64,000 nucleotides of DNA from Dactylosporangium fulvum (GTDB taxonomy: Bacteria; Actinomycetota; Actinomycetes; Mycobacteriales; Micromonosporaceae), in contig NZ_CP073720.1 in the NCBI RefSeq assembly GCF_025137375.1, positions 10,316,501 through 10,380,500 of the forward strand, given 5' to 3'. A program made the translations under genes and the position numbers. Positions 57,051-64,000 of this stretch are shown here, in pieces. Positions within the stretch are counted from its first letter, which is position 1; each line of letters begins with the position of its first letter. The notes under the pieces are model-generated. The model did no database searches. It worked only from the letters and a program-made list of their open reading frames with translations, and had not been told where the DNA came from.

Positions 57051-58604
57051 ATGACCGCGAAGAAGACATTCGTCTTGCGCACTCTTGCCCGCCGCAGGGT
57101 GCTCGCACCCGGCAGCCCCACCCGCGTCGTGCGGCAACTCAACGCCCTGCGCAGGTGGGGCTTCGGCCTTTTCGGGGAGATGCGGTCCGCCGCCGCACGC
57201 TCCCCGGAGCGCGTCGCCGTCGTCGACGAGCACCGCGCCGTCACTTACGGCGAGCTCGACGTGCGGGTCCGCCGCCTGGCCAACGCGCTGCGCGCCGAGC
57301 ACGGCGTGGGCCCCGGCTCCCGGGTCGGGCTGCTCTGCGACAACTCGGCGTACTTCGTCGAGAGCATGATGGCCGTCATCGCGCTCGGCGCGCAGACGGT
57401 GCTCGTCAACACCGGCCTGGGCAACGCGCAGCTCGAGACCGTCGCCCACGACCAGGGCCTGACGCTGCTGCTGCACGACGAGTCGCTGCTCGGCCTGCTC
57501 GCCGCGATGCCGCCGCACCTGCCCCGGGTGGCCGTCGAGCGGATCGACGGCCTCATCCGGCGTTCCCCCTCGGCCGAGGTGGAACCGCCGTCCAGCCCCG
57601 GCTCCGTCATCGTGCTCACATCAGGTACCACCGGAGCCCCCAAAGGCGCCAGACGGAGAAATCCCGCCGGTCTCGGCCCCCTGGCCTCCGTGGTGTCGCG
57701 CATCCCGCTCAACGCCGGCGAGCGCATGTTCGTCGCGGCGCCGCTGTTCCACACCTGGGGGCTCGCCGCGCTGCAACTCTGTCTGGCCCTGCGCGGCACC
57801 ATCGTCGTCACCCACCGGTTCACCCCGCCGTCCGCCGTGCAGGCCGTGCGCGCACACGGCTGCACGTCGCTGTTCGCGGTGCCGGTGATGCTGCAGCGGT
57901 TGCTGGAGGCGCCGGGGAAGATGCCCTCGTTGCGTGTCGTGGCGGCGTCCGGCTCGGCACTGACCGGTCCTCTCGCCACACGGTTCATGGAGGTGTACGG
58001 CGACGTGCTCTACAACCTCTACGGCTCGACGGAGACGTCGTGGGCGTCGATCGCCACCCCCGACGAGCTGCGCTCCTCGCCCGGGACGGCGGGCCGCCCG
58101 CCCCACGGGACGCGTGTGGCGATCCTCGACGCGGCCGGCCGGCCGCTCCCGACGGGCGTGATCGGACGGATCTTCGTCGGCAACGACATGCTCTTCGAGG
58201 GCTACACCAACGGCACCGGCCGCGAGTCGCACGACAGCCTGCTGGCGACCGGCGACCTGGGGCACATGTCCGCCGACGGCCTGCTCTTCGTCGACGGCCG
58301 AGAGGACGACATGGTGATCTCCGGCGGCGAGAATGTGTACCCCGCGGCGGTCGAGGACGTCATCGCCGAACTGCCGCAGGTCCGTGAGGTCGCGGTGGCC
58401 GGCGTGCCGGACGAGGAGTTCGGCCAGCGGCTGGCCGCCTGGGTCGCGCTGCACGAGGGCGAGTGGGTGGAGCCGGACGCGGTCCGCGAATACGTGCGGC
58501 ACCGCCTGGCCAGGTTCTCCGTGCCCCGCGACATCCACTTCGTGCCCGCCCTGCCCCGCAACGCCACCGGCAAAATCGTGCGCCGTCAGCTGTTTCCCAG
58601 ATAG
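57051..58604 (+). CDS. Acyl-CoA synthetase / AMP-dependent ligase
   Basis: A 517-residue ANL-superfamily ligase: P-loop TSGTTGAPKGARRR, YGSTETSW, TGDLGHMSADGLLFVDGREDDMV with the hinge Asp, and the C-terminal catalytic Lys in NATGKIVRR. It activates a carboxylic acid as acyl-AMP and then acyl-CoA. The start ATG 57051 follows the dehydrogenase stop by 4 bp, so they are coupled; together with SCP2 and TetR they make a lipid or acyl-CoA module. A frame extension upstream to 56865 is a shadow inside the dehydrogenase gene. Confidence 0.93.
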   Translation: MTAKKTFVLRTLARRRVLAPGSPTRVVRQLNALRRWGFGLFGEMRSAAARSPERVAVVDEHRAVTYGELDVRVRRLANALRAEHGVGPGSRVGLLCDNSAYFVESMMAVIALGAQTVLVNTGLGNAQLETVAHDQGLTLLLHDESLLGLLAAMPPHLPRVAVERIDGLIRRSPSAEVEPPSSPGSVIVLTSGTTGAPKGARRRNPAGLGPLASVVSRIPLNAGERMFVAAPLFHTWGLAALQLCLALRGTIVVTHRFTPPSAVQAVRAHGCTSLFAVPVMLQRLLEAPGKMPSLRVVAASGSALTGPLATRFMEVYGDVLYNLYGSTETSWASIATPDELRSSPGTAGRPPHGTRVAILDAAGRPLPTGVIGRIFVGNDMLFEGYTNGTGRESHDSLLATGDLGHMSADGLLFVDGREDDMVISGGENVYPAAVEDVIAELPQVREVAVAGVPDEEFGQRLAAWVALHEGEWVEPDAVREYVRHRLARFSVPRDIHFVPALPRNATGKIVRRQLFPR

Positions 58605-58663
58605 TCCCGCTACCCTGGTTCGGTGGACGGGAGTAGTACCGGGCCGCTCCTGCGGCGGCACCG

Positions 58664-59947
58664 ATGAGTTCTACCTGGGTCGAGCTGACGCTCGTCATTG
58701 TGCTTACGCTGTTCAACGCGGCGTTTTCCGGCAGCGAGATGGCGCTGATCTCGCTGCGGGAGGGTCAGCTCCGACGACTTGAGCGGCAGGGCAAGTCCGG
58801 CCGCACGCTCGTCCGGCTGGCCCGTGATCCCAATCGCTTCCTGGCAACCATCCAGATCGGCATCACCCTGGCCGGGTTCCTGGCCTCGGCGACGGCCGCG
58901 GTGTCGCTGTCGACGCCGCTCACGCCGCTGCTGAGCTTCCTCGGCGGCGCCGCCTCACCGGTCGCCATCGTGATCGTCACGCTGATGCTGACGTTCCTCA
59001 CGCTGGTCATCGGCGAGCTGGCACCCAAGCGGATCGCCATGCAGCGCGCCGAGGGGTGGGCCCTCGTCGTGGCCCGCCCGCTCTCCGTGCTGTCCGCCCT
59101 GCTGCGGCCGGTCAACTGGGTGCTCGGCAAGGCGAGCGACCTCGTCGTGCGCATGGCCGGTGCCGACCCCGACGTCCGGCAGGACGAGATCAGCCCCGAG
59201 GAGCTGCGCGACCTGGTCGCCACGCAGCGCACCTTCACCCGGCAGCAGCGCCTGATCATCTCGGGCGCCGTGGAGATCGCCGGGCGGACCCTGCGCGAAG
59301 TGCTGGTGCCCCGGCCGTCGGTGTTCAGCCTGAGCGCCGGCATGTCGGCCGCGCAGGCCGCCGCTGAGCTGGCCGGCACCGGTCACTCGCGGGCGCCCGT
59401 GGTGAACAACGGGGACCTCGACAGCGCGGTCGGCATCGTGCACTGGGCCGACCTGATCACCGCCGACGGCATGGTGCGCAGCGTCATGCGGCCGGCGCTG
59501 CTGCTGCCCGAGTCGCTGCCGGTCGCGCAGGCGATCCAGCGGTTCAAGAGCGAGCGGCAGCAGCTCGCCCTGGTGGTCGACGAGCGCGGCGCCATCGACG
59601 GCATCGTCACCCTGGAGGACCTCATCGAGGAGGTCGTCGGCGAGATCTACGACGAGACCGACTCCGACGTCCAGCAGGTCCAGCGGCGCGCCGACGGCAG
59701 CATGCTGCTGCCCGGCACCTTCCCGATCCACGACCTCCCCGACATCGGCATCGAGAACGACCACCTGCCCGGCGCGGGCTACACCACGGTGGCCGGCCTG
59801 GTCCTGGCCCAGTTGGGCCACCTGCCGACGGCTCCGGGGGAGACGGTGACGGTGGATCCGTGGTCGTTCACGGTGTCCCAGATCCGCGGCCGCGCGATCA
59901 CCGCCGTGACGGTCCGGCAGGACGCCCACGCGGCCGCTCACGGATAG
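58664..59947 (+). CDS. CNNM/CorC-type transporter with CBS pair (HlyC/CorC family)
   Basis: A 427-residue protein: N-terminal DUF21/CNNM membrane domain (four hydrophobic segments within about 1-135; FNAAFSGSEMALISL is the family start, with IGELAPKRIAMQRAEGWA after the third), a CBS pair (about 205-320; REVLVPRPSVF and GIVTLEDLIEEVVGEIYDE) and the CorC_HlyC C-terminal domain (about 335-415; PGTFPIHDLPD). Members are thought to transport Mg2+ or Na+ or sense it. ATG 58664 is the start; the last 10 bp overlap a convergent gene. Confidence 0.92.
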   Translation: MSSTWVELTLVIVLTLFNAAFSGSEMALISLREGQLRRLERQGKSGRTLVRLARDPNRFLATIQIGITLAGFLASATAAVSLSTPLTPLLSFLGGAASPVAIVIVTLMLTFLTLVIGELAPKRIAMQRAEGWALVVARPLSVLSALLRPVNWVLGKASDLVVRMAGADPDVRQDEISPEELRDLVATQRTFTRQQRLIISGAVEIAGRTLREVLVPRPSVFSLSAGMSAAQAAAELAGTGHSRAPVVNNGDLDSAVGIVHWADLITADGMVRSVMRPALLLPESLPVAQAIQRFKSERQQLALVVDERGAIDGIVTLEDLIEEVVGEIYDETDSDVQQVQRRADGSMLLPGTFPIHDLPDIGIENDHLPGAGYTTVAGLVLAQLGHLPTAPGETVTVDPWSFTVSQIRGRAITAVTVRQDAHAAAHG

Positions 59948-60720
59948 GCCGTCAGCTCCGGGGCTTCGGCGATCGCGATCATCTGCCCCTCGGTGAACGG
60001 CGGCGGCACGCGCTCGATCTGGGTGCTGCCGCCGTTCACCAACACGTGTGTGCCGTCCGGGTGGATGCTGTGCACCTCGAAGCCGCTCAGGGTCCCGCCG
60101 GGATGGTATTTCCGGACGACCATGCGGACGCTGCCGGTGGCCGGGTCGGTGGTCAGGGTGCAGTCGTTACCCGCCTGCCCGGGGGTCGGGCACCGCGCTT
60201 CCATGGGAGCGAAGTTCGACTCCCGGCTGTCCATGATCGTGACGCTGAGGCCGGCATAACGGAACTCGTCCTCGCCGATCCTGAAACTGGCGGTGTACCC
60301 GCAGCACAGCCCCTGGTCCTTCGCCACGATCACCGGAAGCGGGCTGAGGTCGGGGTTGAGGAGCGTCAGGCCGGGCAGTTCGCGGGTCACGACCGCGGTG
60401 ACGGCCGCGGAGAGACGGACGACCGCCGCGCCGCACGACTCGGTCGCGGACACCGGCGACGGCTCCGGGTCGGCGGTCACCACGGCGGTCGGCGACCGGA
60501 CGAGACAGGGCAACGGTGGCTGCTGGACGGTCTGCGGGGCACCCTCGTGAAGCCGCGGCACGACCACCGCACCGACCGCCACGGCGGCGACGGCGGCCAC
60601 CGCGGTCACCCGGTGGATCCGGCGGCTCCGGCGCCGCTCGCCGGCGATGATGGCATCAACGTCGATGCTCGTGGGCGGCGGTTTCCGGGTCGCGGCGTAC
60701 ATCGCCTCGGTCAGGTCCAC
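59938..60720 (-). CDS. Putative anti-sigma-like single-span membrane protein
   Basis: A 260-residue protein with a basic cytoplasmic N-terminus of about 37 residues, one membrane span (about 38-55, VTAVAAVAAVAVGAVVVP) and an extracytoplasmic domain with several cysteines (PCLV, ESCG, LCCGY, ARCPT, DCTL). Its start overlaps the stop of the ECF sigma gene by 10 bp, so the two are coupled. That layout suggests an anti-sigma or sigma-linked sensor, though no known anti-sigma motif (zinc HxxxCxxC) is present. ATG or GTG 60720. Confidence 0.7.
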   Translation of the reverse strand: MDLTEAMYAATRKPPPTSIDVDAIIAGERRRSRRIHRVTAVAAVAAVAVGAVVVPRLHEGAPQTVQQPPLPCLVRSPTAVVTADPEPSPVSATESCGAAVVRLSAAVTAVVTRELPGLTLLNPDLSPLPVIVAKDQGLCCGYTASFRIGEDEFRYAGLSVTIMDSRESNFAPMEARCPTPGQAGNDCTLTTDPATGSVRMVVRKYHPGGTLSGFEVHSIHPDGTHVLVNGGSTQIERVPPPFTEGQMIAIAEAPELTAYP

Positions 60721-61199
60721 AGTGGATCCCCCTCCGTCAGCTCGCGAAGCACCTGCAGGGCGCGGGCCGCCTGGCTCTTCACGGTGCCGGTGCTGCAGCC
60801 GAGCGCCTCCGCCGTCTCCTCGACGGAGAGGTCGCAGAAGTACCGCAGGACGAGCACGGCACGGCGCCGCGGCGGCAACTCGTCGAGCAGGGCCAGCACG
60901 GCGAGCCGCTGCTCGGTCTCCGGGTCCGGCGCGGCACGTTCCGGCACGACGTCGGTCGCCGCTTCGCGGCGCCAGGGCCGGCGGCGTTCATCGAGCCACG
61001 CCCGCATGAGCATGCGGCGCACGTAGGCGTCGAGGTGCTCGAAGTCCGCGGCCCGCCGCCAGTGGCGGAACAGCTTGACGAGCACGGTCGAGGTCAGGTC
61101 GTCGGCCGTGTGCCAGTCACCGCACAGCAGGAACGCGGTGCGCCGCAGGCGGTCGAGGTTGCCCGCGACGTACTCGCGGTACGCCTGCTCCGACGCCAT
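60711..61199 (-). CDS. SigE-family ECF RNA polymerase sigma factor
   Basis: A 162-residue ECF sigma factor: region 2 with LLCGDWHTADDLTSTVLVKLFRHW and region 4 with LPPRRRAVLVLRYFCDLS, VEETAEALGCSTGTVKSQAARALQ. The short form without extension matches the SigE family that is expanded in filamentous actinobacteria. It is followed by an overlapping gene for a single-span membrane protein, a likely regulator. ATG 61199 is the start. The promoter specificity is not known. Confidence 0.93.
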   Translation of the reverse strand: MASEQAYREYVAGNLDRLRRTAFLLCGDWHTADDLTSTVLVKLFRHWRRAADFEHLDAYVRRMLMRAWLDERRRPWRREAATDVVPERAAPDPETEQRLAVLALLDELPPRRRAVLVLRYFCDLSVEETAEALGCSTGTVKSQAARALQVLRELTEGDPLWT

Positions 61200-61276
61200 C
61201 CGCGCTCCTCTCCTGGAAACTCACCCGGGAAACGGAGCCACTGCGGCGCGGGGTTGCCCGGCCGGCGAACAAAAAT

Positions 61277-61310
61277 CAACGGCGGCACCGGAGGTCCGGT
61301 GCCGCCGTTG
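61277..61310 (-). terminator. Rho-independent terminator after the LPXTG-type gene
   Basis: Perfect 15-bp arms (CAACGGCGGCACCGG at 61277-61291 and CCGGTGCCGCCGTTG at 61296-61310) with a 4-nt loop lie 18 bp after the stop of the LPXTG-type gene. The minus-strand continuation is GATTTTTGTT, a clear U-tract. Confidence 0.92.
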
Positions 61311-61327
61311 CGCGAGTCGCGGATCGG

Positions 61328-62092
61328 TCAGGCGACAAACTTGATGTTGCGCCGGCGACGGTAGGTCAGGAACAGCACCGCGCCGATGACCACGAGGCCA
61401 CCGCCGATGCCGCTGAGCAGCGGGACGTTCGAGCCGGTGACGGGCAGCTGCGGCCCGGCGCTCGGGCTCGGCGACGCCGAGGTGGGCGTGGCAGCGACGG
61501 CCTTGAGGCAGGTGCTGACCAGCTCGAAGGAACCCTCCTCCAGGAACGGATCGGTCTCCGCGAAGCCGAACTCGATGTTCCAGTGATCCGGGGTGCGGAC
61601 CCAGCCGCCCTTCCCGGTGAGCTTGCCGCTCACGCCGGCCGGGGCGGGCTTGACCGGAAAGTCGTCCTCGCCGGGGACGGGCTCTTCCTCGCCGGCGGCC
61701 CGAACGAGCGCCTTCTTGTCACCCGGGGCGACGGCCTTGAGGGCGTTCAGGTCGACGTCGATGAGGAAGATGCCCTTGTCGTTGAGCAGCAACGGAACCC
61801 AGTCGCCGTCACCACGGTTCTTCTTGTAGAAGAACACGTAGTTGACCACCTTGCCGGCGCCGGCCGGCGTGCTGTAAAGCCAGCCCTGCGCGTCGGTGGC
61901 CGGCTTGCCGTCCGCAATGCCGGAGCAGTCCTTGGTCTCGAAGGCGTCGGCCGTGGTCGGCTGGGTCGAAAGAACCGGAACGCCGACCTCGTCCAGAGGG
62001 CCCCTGGCGTCGGCGGGGGCACCGAGACCAGCGACGACAAACGTGGTGGCGGCAGCCGCGGCACCGAACCGGGTGATTCCCCGTAGCTTCAT
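61328..62092 (-). CDS. LPXTG-type cell-wall-anchored protein
   Basis: A 254-residue exported protein: signal peptide (about 1-30, GAAAAATTFVVAGLGAPADA), a domain of about 165 residues with two cysteines (KDCSG and STCLKA), a short Ser/Thr/Pro-rich linker, then the sorting signal LPVTG, a hydrophobic span and the charged tail RRRRNIKFVA. A sortase would cleave between Thr and Gly; the enzyme is not in the window. ATG 62092 is preferred because AGAGGAC lies just upstream; a GTG frame start at 62119 lacks a site. It is a single-gene unit ending at a strong terminator. Confidence 0.85.
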   Translation of the reverse strand: MKLRGITRFGAAAAATTFVVAGLGAPADARGPLDEVGVPVLSTQPTTADAFETKDCSGIADGKPATDAQGWLYSTPAGAGKVVNYVFFYKKNRGDGDWVPLLLNDKGIFLIDVDLNALKAVAPGDKKALVRAAGEEEPVPGEDDFPVKPAPAGVSGKLTGKGGWVRTPDHWNIEFGFAETDPFLEEGSFELVSTCLKAVAATPTSASPSPSAGPQLPVTGSNVPLLSGIGGGLVVIGAVLFLTYRRRRNIKFVA

Positions 62093-62248
62093 TTGGGTCC
62101 TCTTCAATCGAAGATTCACAGAGGGACCCGGGGAATCTCCCAGCTATCTCCCAGCTCAGCAACCATCGCGATTTGGACTTAATGCTTCCTTAAACCGCAG
62201 TCCGGCACACCGGAGAATCAATGTCTGGCCGAACGGCTGAGGTCCGTC

Positions 62249-63508
62249 TCACGTTGCGTGAACGGGAACGGACACGCGGTTCTCCGCCGCGGCGAGCGCG
62301 ATGTCCGTGCGGAACTGCGCCCCCTCGAACTGCACTCCGTGCACCAGTTGATATGCCGTGCGGCGCGCATCGTCCAGCGTCTCGCCGAGCGCGGTGCAGG
62401 TGAGCACACGGCCACCGTTCGTCACCAGCGCGCCGTCGGGCCGCCGGGCGGTGCCGGCGTGGATGACGCCGGGAACGCCGTCGGCACCGGTGATCACGTC
62501 GCCCTTGCTGGACGACTCCGGGTAGCCGGCGCTCGCCATCACGACGCACACCGCGGCACCCGAGCGCCAAGCCAGCGGCGGGTCCTCGGCCAGCCGGCCG
62601 ATCGCTGCCGCGTGCAGGACACCGGCCAGCGGCGTCTCCAGGCGGGCCAGGACGACCTGCGTCTCGGGATCGCCGAACCGGCAGTTGAACTCGATGACCT
62701 TCGGGCCGTCGGTGGTGAGCGCCAGGCCGACGTAGAGCACACCGGCAAACGGCGTCCCCCGGTGGCGCATCTCGGCCAGCGTCGGCTGCACCACCTCCGC
62801 CATCACCCGGTCGACCAGGTCGGCGGGGGCCCACGGCAGCGGCGAATACGCCCCCATGCCGCCGGTGTTGGGGCCGGCGTCCCCGTCGTGGATGCGCTTG
62901 AAGTCCTGCGCCGGTTGCAGCGGTACCGCCGCTGTGCCGTCGGTCACGACGAACAGCGAGACCTCGGGGCCGGCAAGGTACTCCTCGACGACCACCCGCT
63001 CGCAGGCCGCGCCGTGGGCAAGGGCGTCGTCACGGTCCTCCGTGACGACCACACCCTTGCCCGCGGCGAGCCCGTCGTCCTTGACCACATACGGCGGGCC
63101 GAACGCGTCCAGCGCCGCCTCGAGCTCCTCCGGGGAGGTGCACACGAACGAGCGGGCCGTCGGCACGCCGGCGGCGCTCATGACGTCCTTGGCGAACGCC
63201 TTCGAGCCCTCCAGGGCCGCGGCCGCCTGGGACGGTCCGAAGCAAGGGATGCCCTTGGCTCGTACCGCATCGGAAACCCCCGCCACCAGGGGTGCCTCGG
63301 GCCCGACGACAACCAGATCGGCTCCGCTGTCGACGGCGAGCGCCGCGACGGCGGCCGGGTCGAGCGGGTCGACCTCCGCCAGCTCGCCCAGCGCCGCCAT
63401 GCCCGGGTTTCCGGGCGCGCAGATCAGAGTGGTGACCGCCGGGTCCGCAGCGAGAGCAGCGGCGATGGCGTGTTCACGGCCGCCGGTGCCGATGAGGAGT
63501 ACGCGCAC
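62249..63508 (-). CDS. purD: Phosphoribosylamine-glycine ligase (GAR synthetase)
   Basis: A 419-residue PurD, which ligates glycine to phosphoribosylamine with ATP in purine biosynthesis. Landmarks: GTGGREHAIA at the N-terminus, GPEAPLVAG, the ATP-grasp segments KDDGLAAGKGVVV and EEYLAGPEVSLF, DGDAGPNTGGMGAYSP, and metal-binding EFNCRFGDPETQ. GTG 63508 is used because it places RVLLIGTGGREHA at the proper start; the frame runs open to 63616 into purA. It is 10 bp from the purA stop, on the same strand, so they form a purine operon. Confidence 0.97.
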   Translation of the reverse strand: MRVLLIGTGGREHAIAAALAADPAVTTLICAPGNPGMAALGELAEVDPLDPAAVAALAVDSGADLVVVGPEAPLVAGVSDAVRAKGIPCFGPSQAAAALEGSKAFAKDVMSAAGVPTARSFVCTSPEELEAALDAFGPPYVVKDDGLAAGKGVVVTEDRDDALAHGAACERVVVEEYLAGPEVSLFVVTDGTAAVPLQPAQDFKRIHDGDAGPNTGGMGAYSPLPWAPADLVDRVMAEVVQPTLAEMRHRGTPFAGVLYVGLALTTDGPKVIEFNCRFGDPETQVVLARLETPLAGVLHAAAIGRLAEDPPLAWRSGAAVCVVMASAGYPESSSKGDVITGADGVPGVIHAGTARRPDGALVTNGGRVLTCTALGETLDDARRTAYQLVHGVQFEGAQFRTDIALAAAENRVSVPVHAT

Positions 63509-63518
63509 GGCCCCAAGC

Positions 63519-64000
63519 CTAGAGCAGGCTGTGGCGCACCACGTTTTCGTCCCGGCCGGGTCCCACCCCGACGATGGACACACGGGTGCCGGCGAGCTCC
63601 TCGATCCGCTCGACATATCGCTGCGCGTTGGCCGGCAGCTCGCTGAACTCCCGGGCGCCGGAGATGTCCTCCCACCAGCCGGGCAGCTCCTCGTAGATCG
63701 GGGTGGCGTGGTGGAACTCGGTCTGCGTCAACGGCATGTCGTCGGTGCGCTTGCCGTCGACCTCGTAGGCGACGCAGAGCGGCACCGTCTCCAGGCCGGA
63801 CAGCACGTCGAGCTTCGTGACGACCAGGTCGGTGATGCCGTTGAGCCGGGTCGCGTATCGCGCGACGACCGCGTCATACCAGCCGGTGCGCCGCTCGCGG
63901 CCGGTCGTCGTGCCATACTCCCGGCCGACCTTGCGCAGGTGGACACCGTTGTCGTCGAACAGCTCGGTCGGGAAGGGGCCCGAGCCGACGCGCGTCGTGT
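63519..64000 (-). CDS. purA: Adenylosuccinate synthetase, C-terminal part (5' end outside window)
   Basis: The right edge cuts this gene; the visible ~160 residues read RVGSGPFPTEL, GREYGTTTGRERRTGWYD, LNGITDLVVTKLDVLSGLETVPLC and end RDENVVRHSLL. The GTTTGRERRTGW motif is the IMP/aspartate-binding loop of PurA, which makes adenylosuccinate from IMP, aspartate and GTP. An internal GTG at 63806 is not the real start. It is followed by purD 10 bp after the stop. Confidence 0.95.
   Translation of the reverse strand, partial: TTRVGSGPFPTELFDDNGVHLRKVGREYGTTTGRERRTGWYDAVVARYATRLNGITDLVVTKLDVLSGLETVPLCVAYEVDGKRTDDMPLTQTEFHHATPIYEELPGWWEDISGAREFSELPANAQRYVERIEELAGTRVSIVGVGPGRDENVVRHSLL

Noticed and set aside
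1..64000. tRNA, rRNA, CRISPR or transposase genes
   Set aside because: Reading both strands I found no recognisable tRNA T-loop in a cloverleaf context, no rRNA segment, no spacer array and no transposase motif. A tRNAscan or rRNA search would settle the RNA part.

Overview
The window is GC-rich DNA in which almost every reading frame has G or C at the third codon position. Coding density is high, GTG starts are common and adjacent genes often overlap by 4 bp. Gene content fits a filamentous actinobacterium: a Bpa-type proteasome activator ending in GQYL, LCP ligases, a GuaB1-type IMP dehydrogenase homologue, SigE-family ECF sigma factor, LPXTG-type wall protein, DUF5926 and a cyclophilin/rhomboid pair. 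The general style and the HAAT-type lipoproteins suggest Micromonosporaceae (Actinoplanes-like). This is a judgement from reading, not a database result. Several genes have counterparts that lie near oriC in M. tuberculosis (bpa, pheA, glpQ1, ppiA), so the window may be from the origin-proximal core.

Layout. 0-9.2 kb: small membrane proteins, twin HAD phosphatases, bpa, an alpha/beta hydrolase, a normal LivK-like lipoprotein, a secreted-type metallopeptidase, a small calcium-loop protein, a second LivK-like lipoprotein whose two halves are in swapped order, and a thioesterase. 9.2-10.4 kb: gene-free repeat island. 10.4-24.4 kb: pheA, ACT/PAS/NERD proteins, arginine deiminase, DUF5926, a GAF/PAS histidine kinase with an RsbW-like ATPase, GDPD, rhodanese, two LCP enzymes and a nucleotide-sugar epimerase. 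24.5-37.9 kb: a long minus-strand block with two sodium:solute symporters, each preceded by a small DUF485-like partner, a flavin reductase, an ABC exporter, a DUF4153 protein, an OmpR/BaeS-type pair and a LytS/LytTR pair. 37.9-39.4 kb: second repeat island. 39.4-47.5 kb: surface polysaccharide genes (phosphoglycosyl transferase, DUF2142, GT4, Wzy-like, Wzx-like) with an Fpg/Nei glycosylase inside and a 162-bp MITE-like palindrome. 47.6-64 kb: GuaB1, CBS protein, aminotransferase, CorA, cyclophilin, rhomboid, a TetR/SCP2/acyl-CoA dehydrogenase/acyl-CoA synthetase lipid cluster, a CBS/CNNM transporter, an ECF sigma with its partner, an LPXTG-type protein, purD and the 3' end of purA.

Most notable: the substrate-binding lipoprotein at 7307-8659 is circularly permuted relative to its family and to the normal copy at 4273-5481. 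Two intergenic islands 29 kb apart share a nested-palindrome element of exactly 173 bp and a further ~290 bp of sequence, and a shorter relative sits between SCP2 and the acyl-CoA dehydrogenase. Candidate regulatory sites include a 21-bp-periodic direct repeat upstream of the DUF485/ActP operon (LytTR-like spacing), a TetR operator palindrome at 55201-55230, and a strong intrinsic terminator just upstream of corA. No tRNA, rRNA, CRISPR array or transposase gene was seen.
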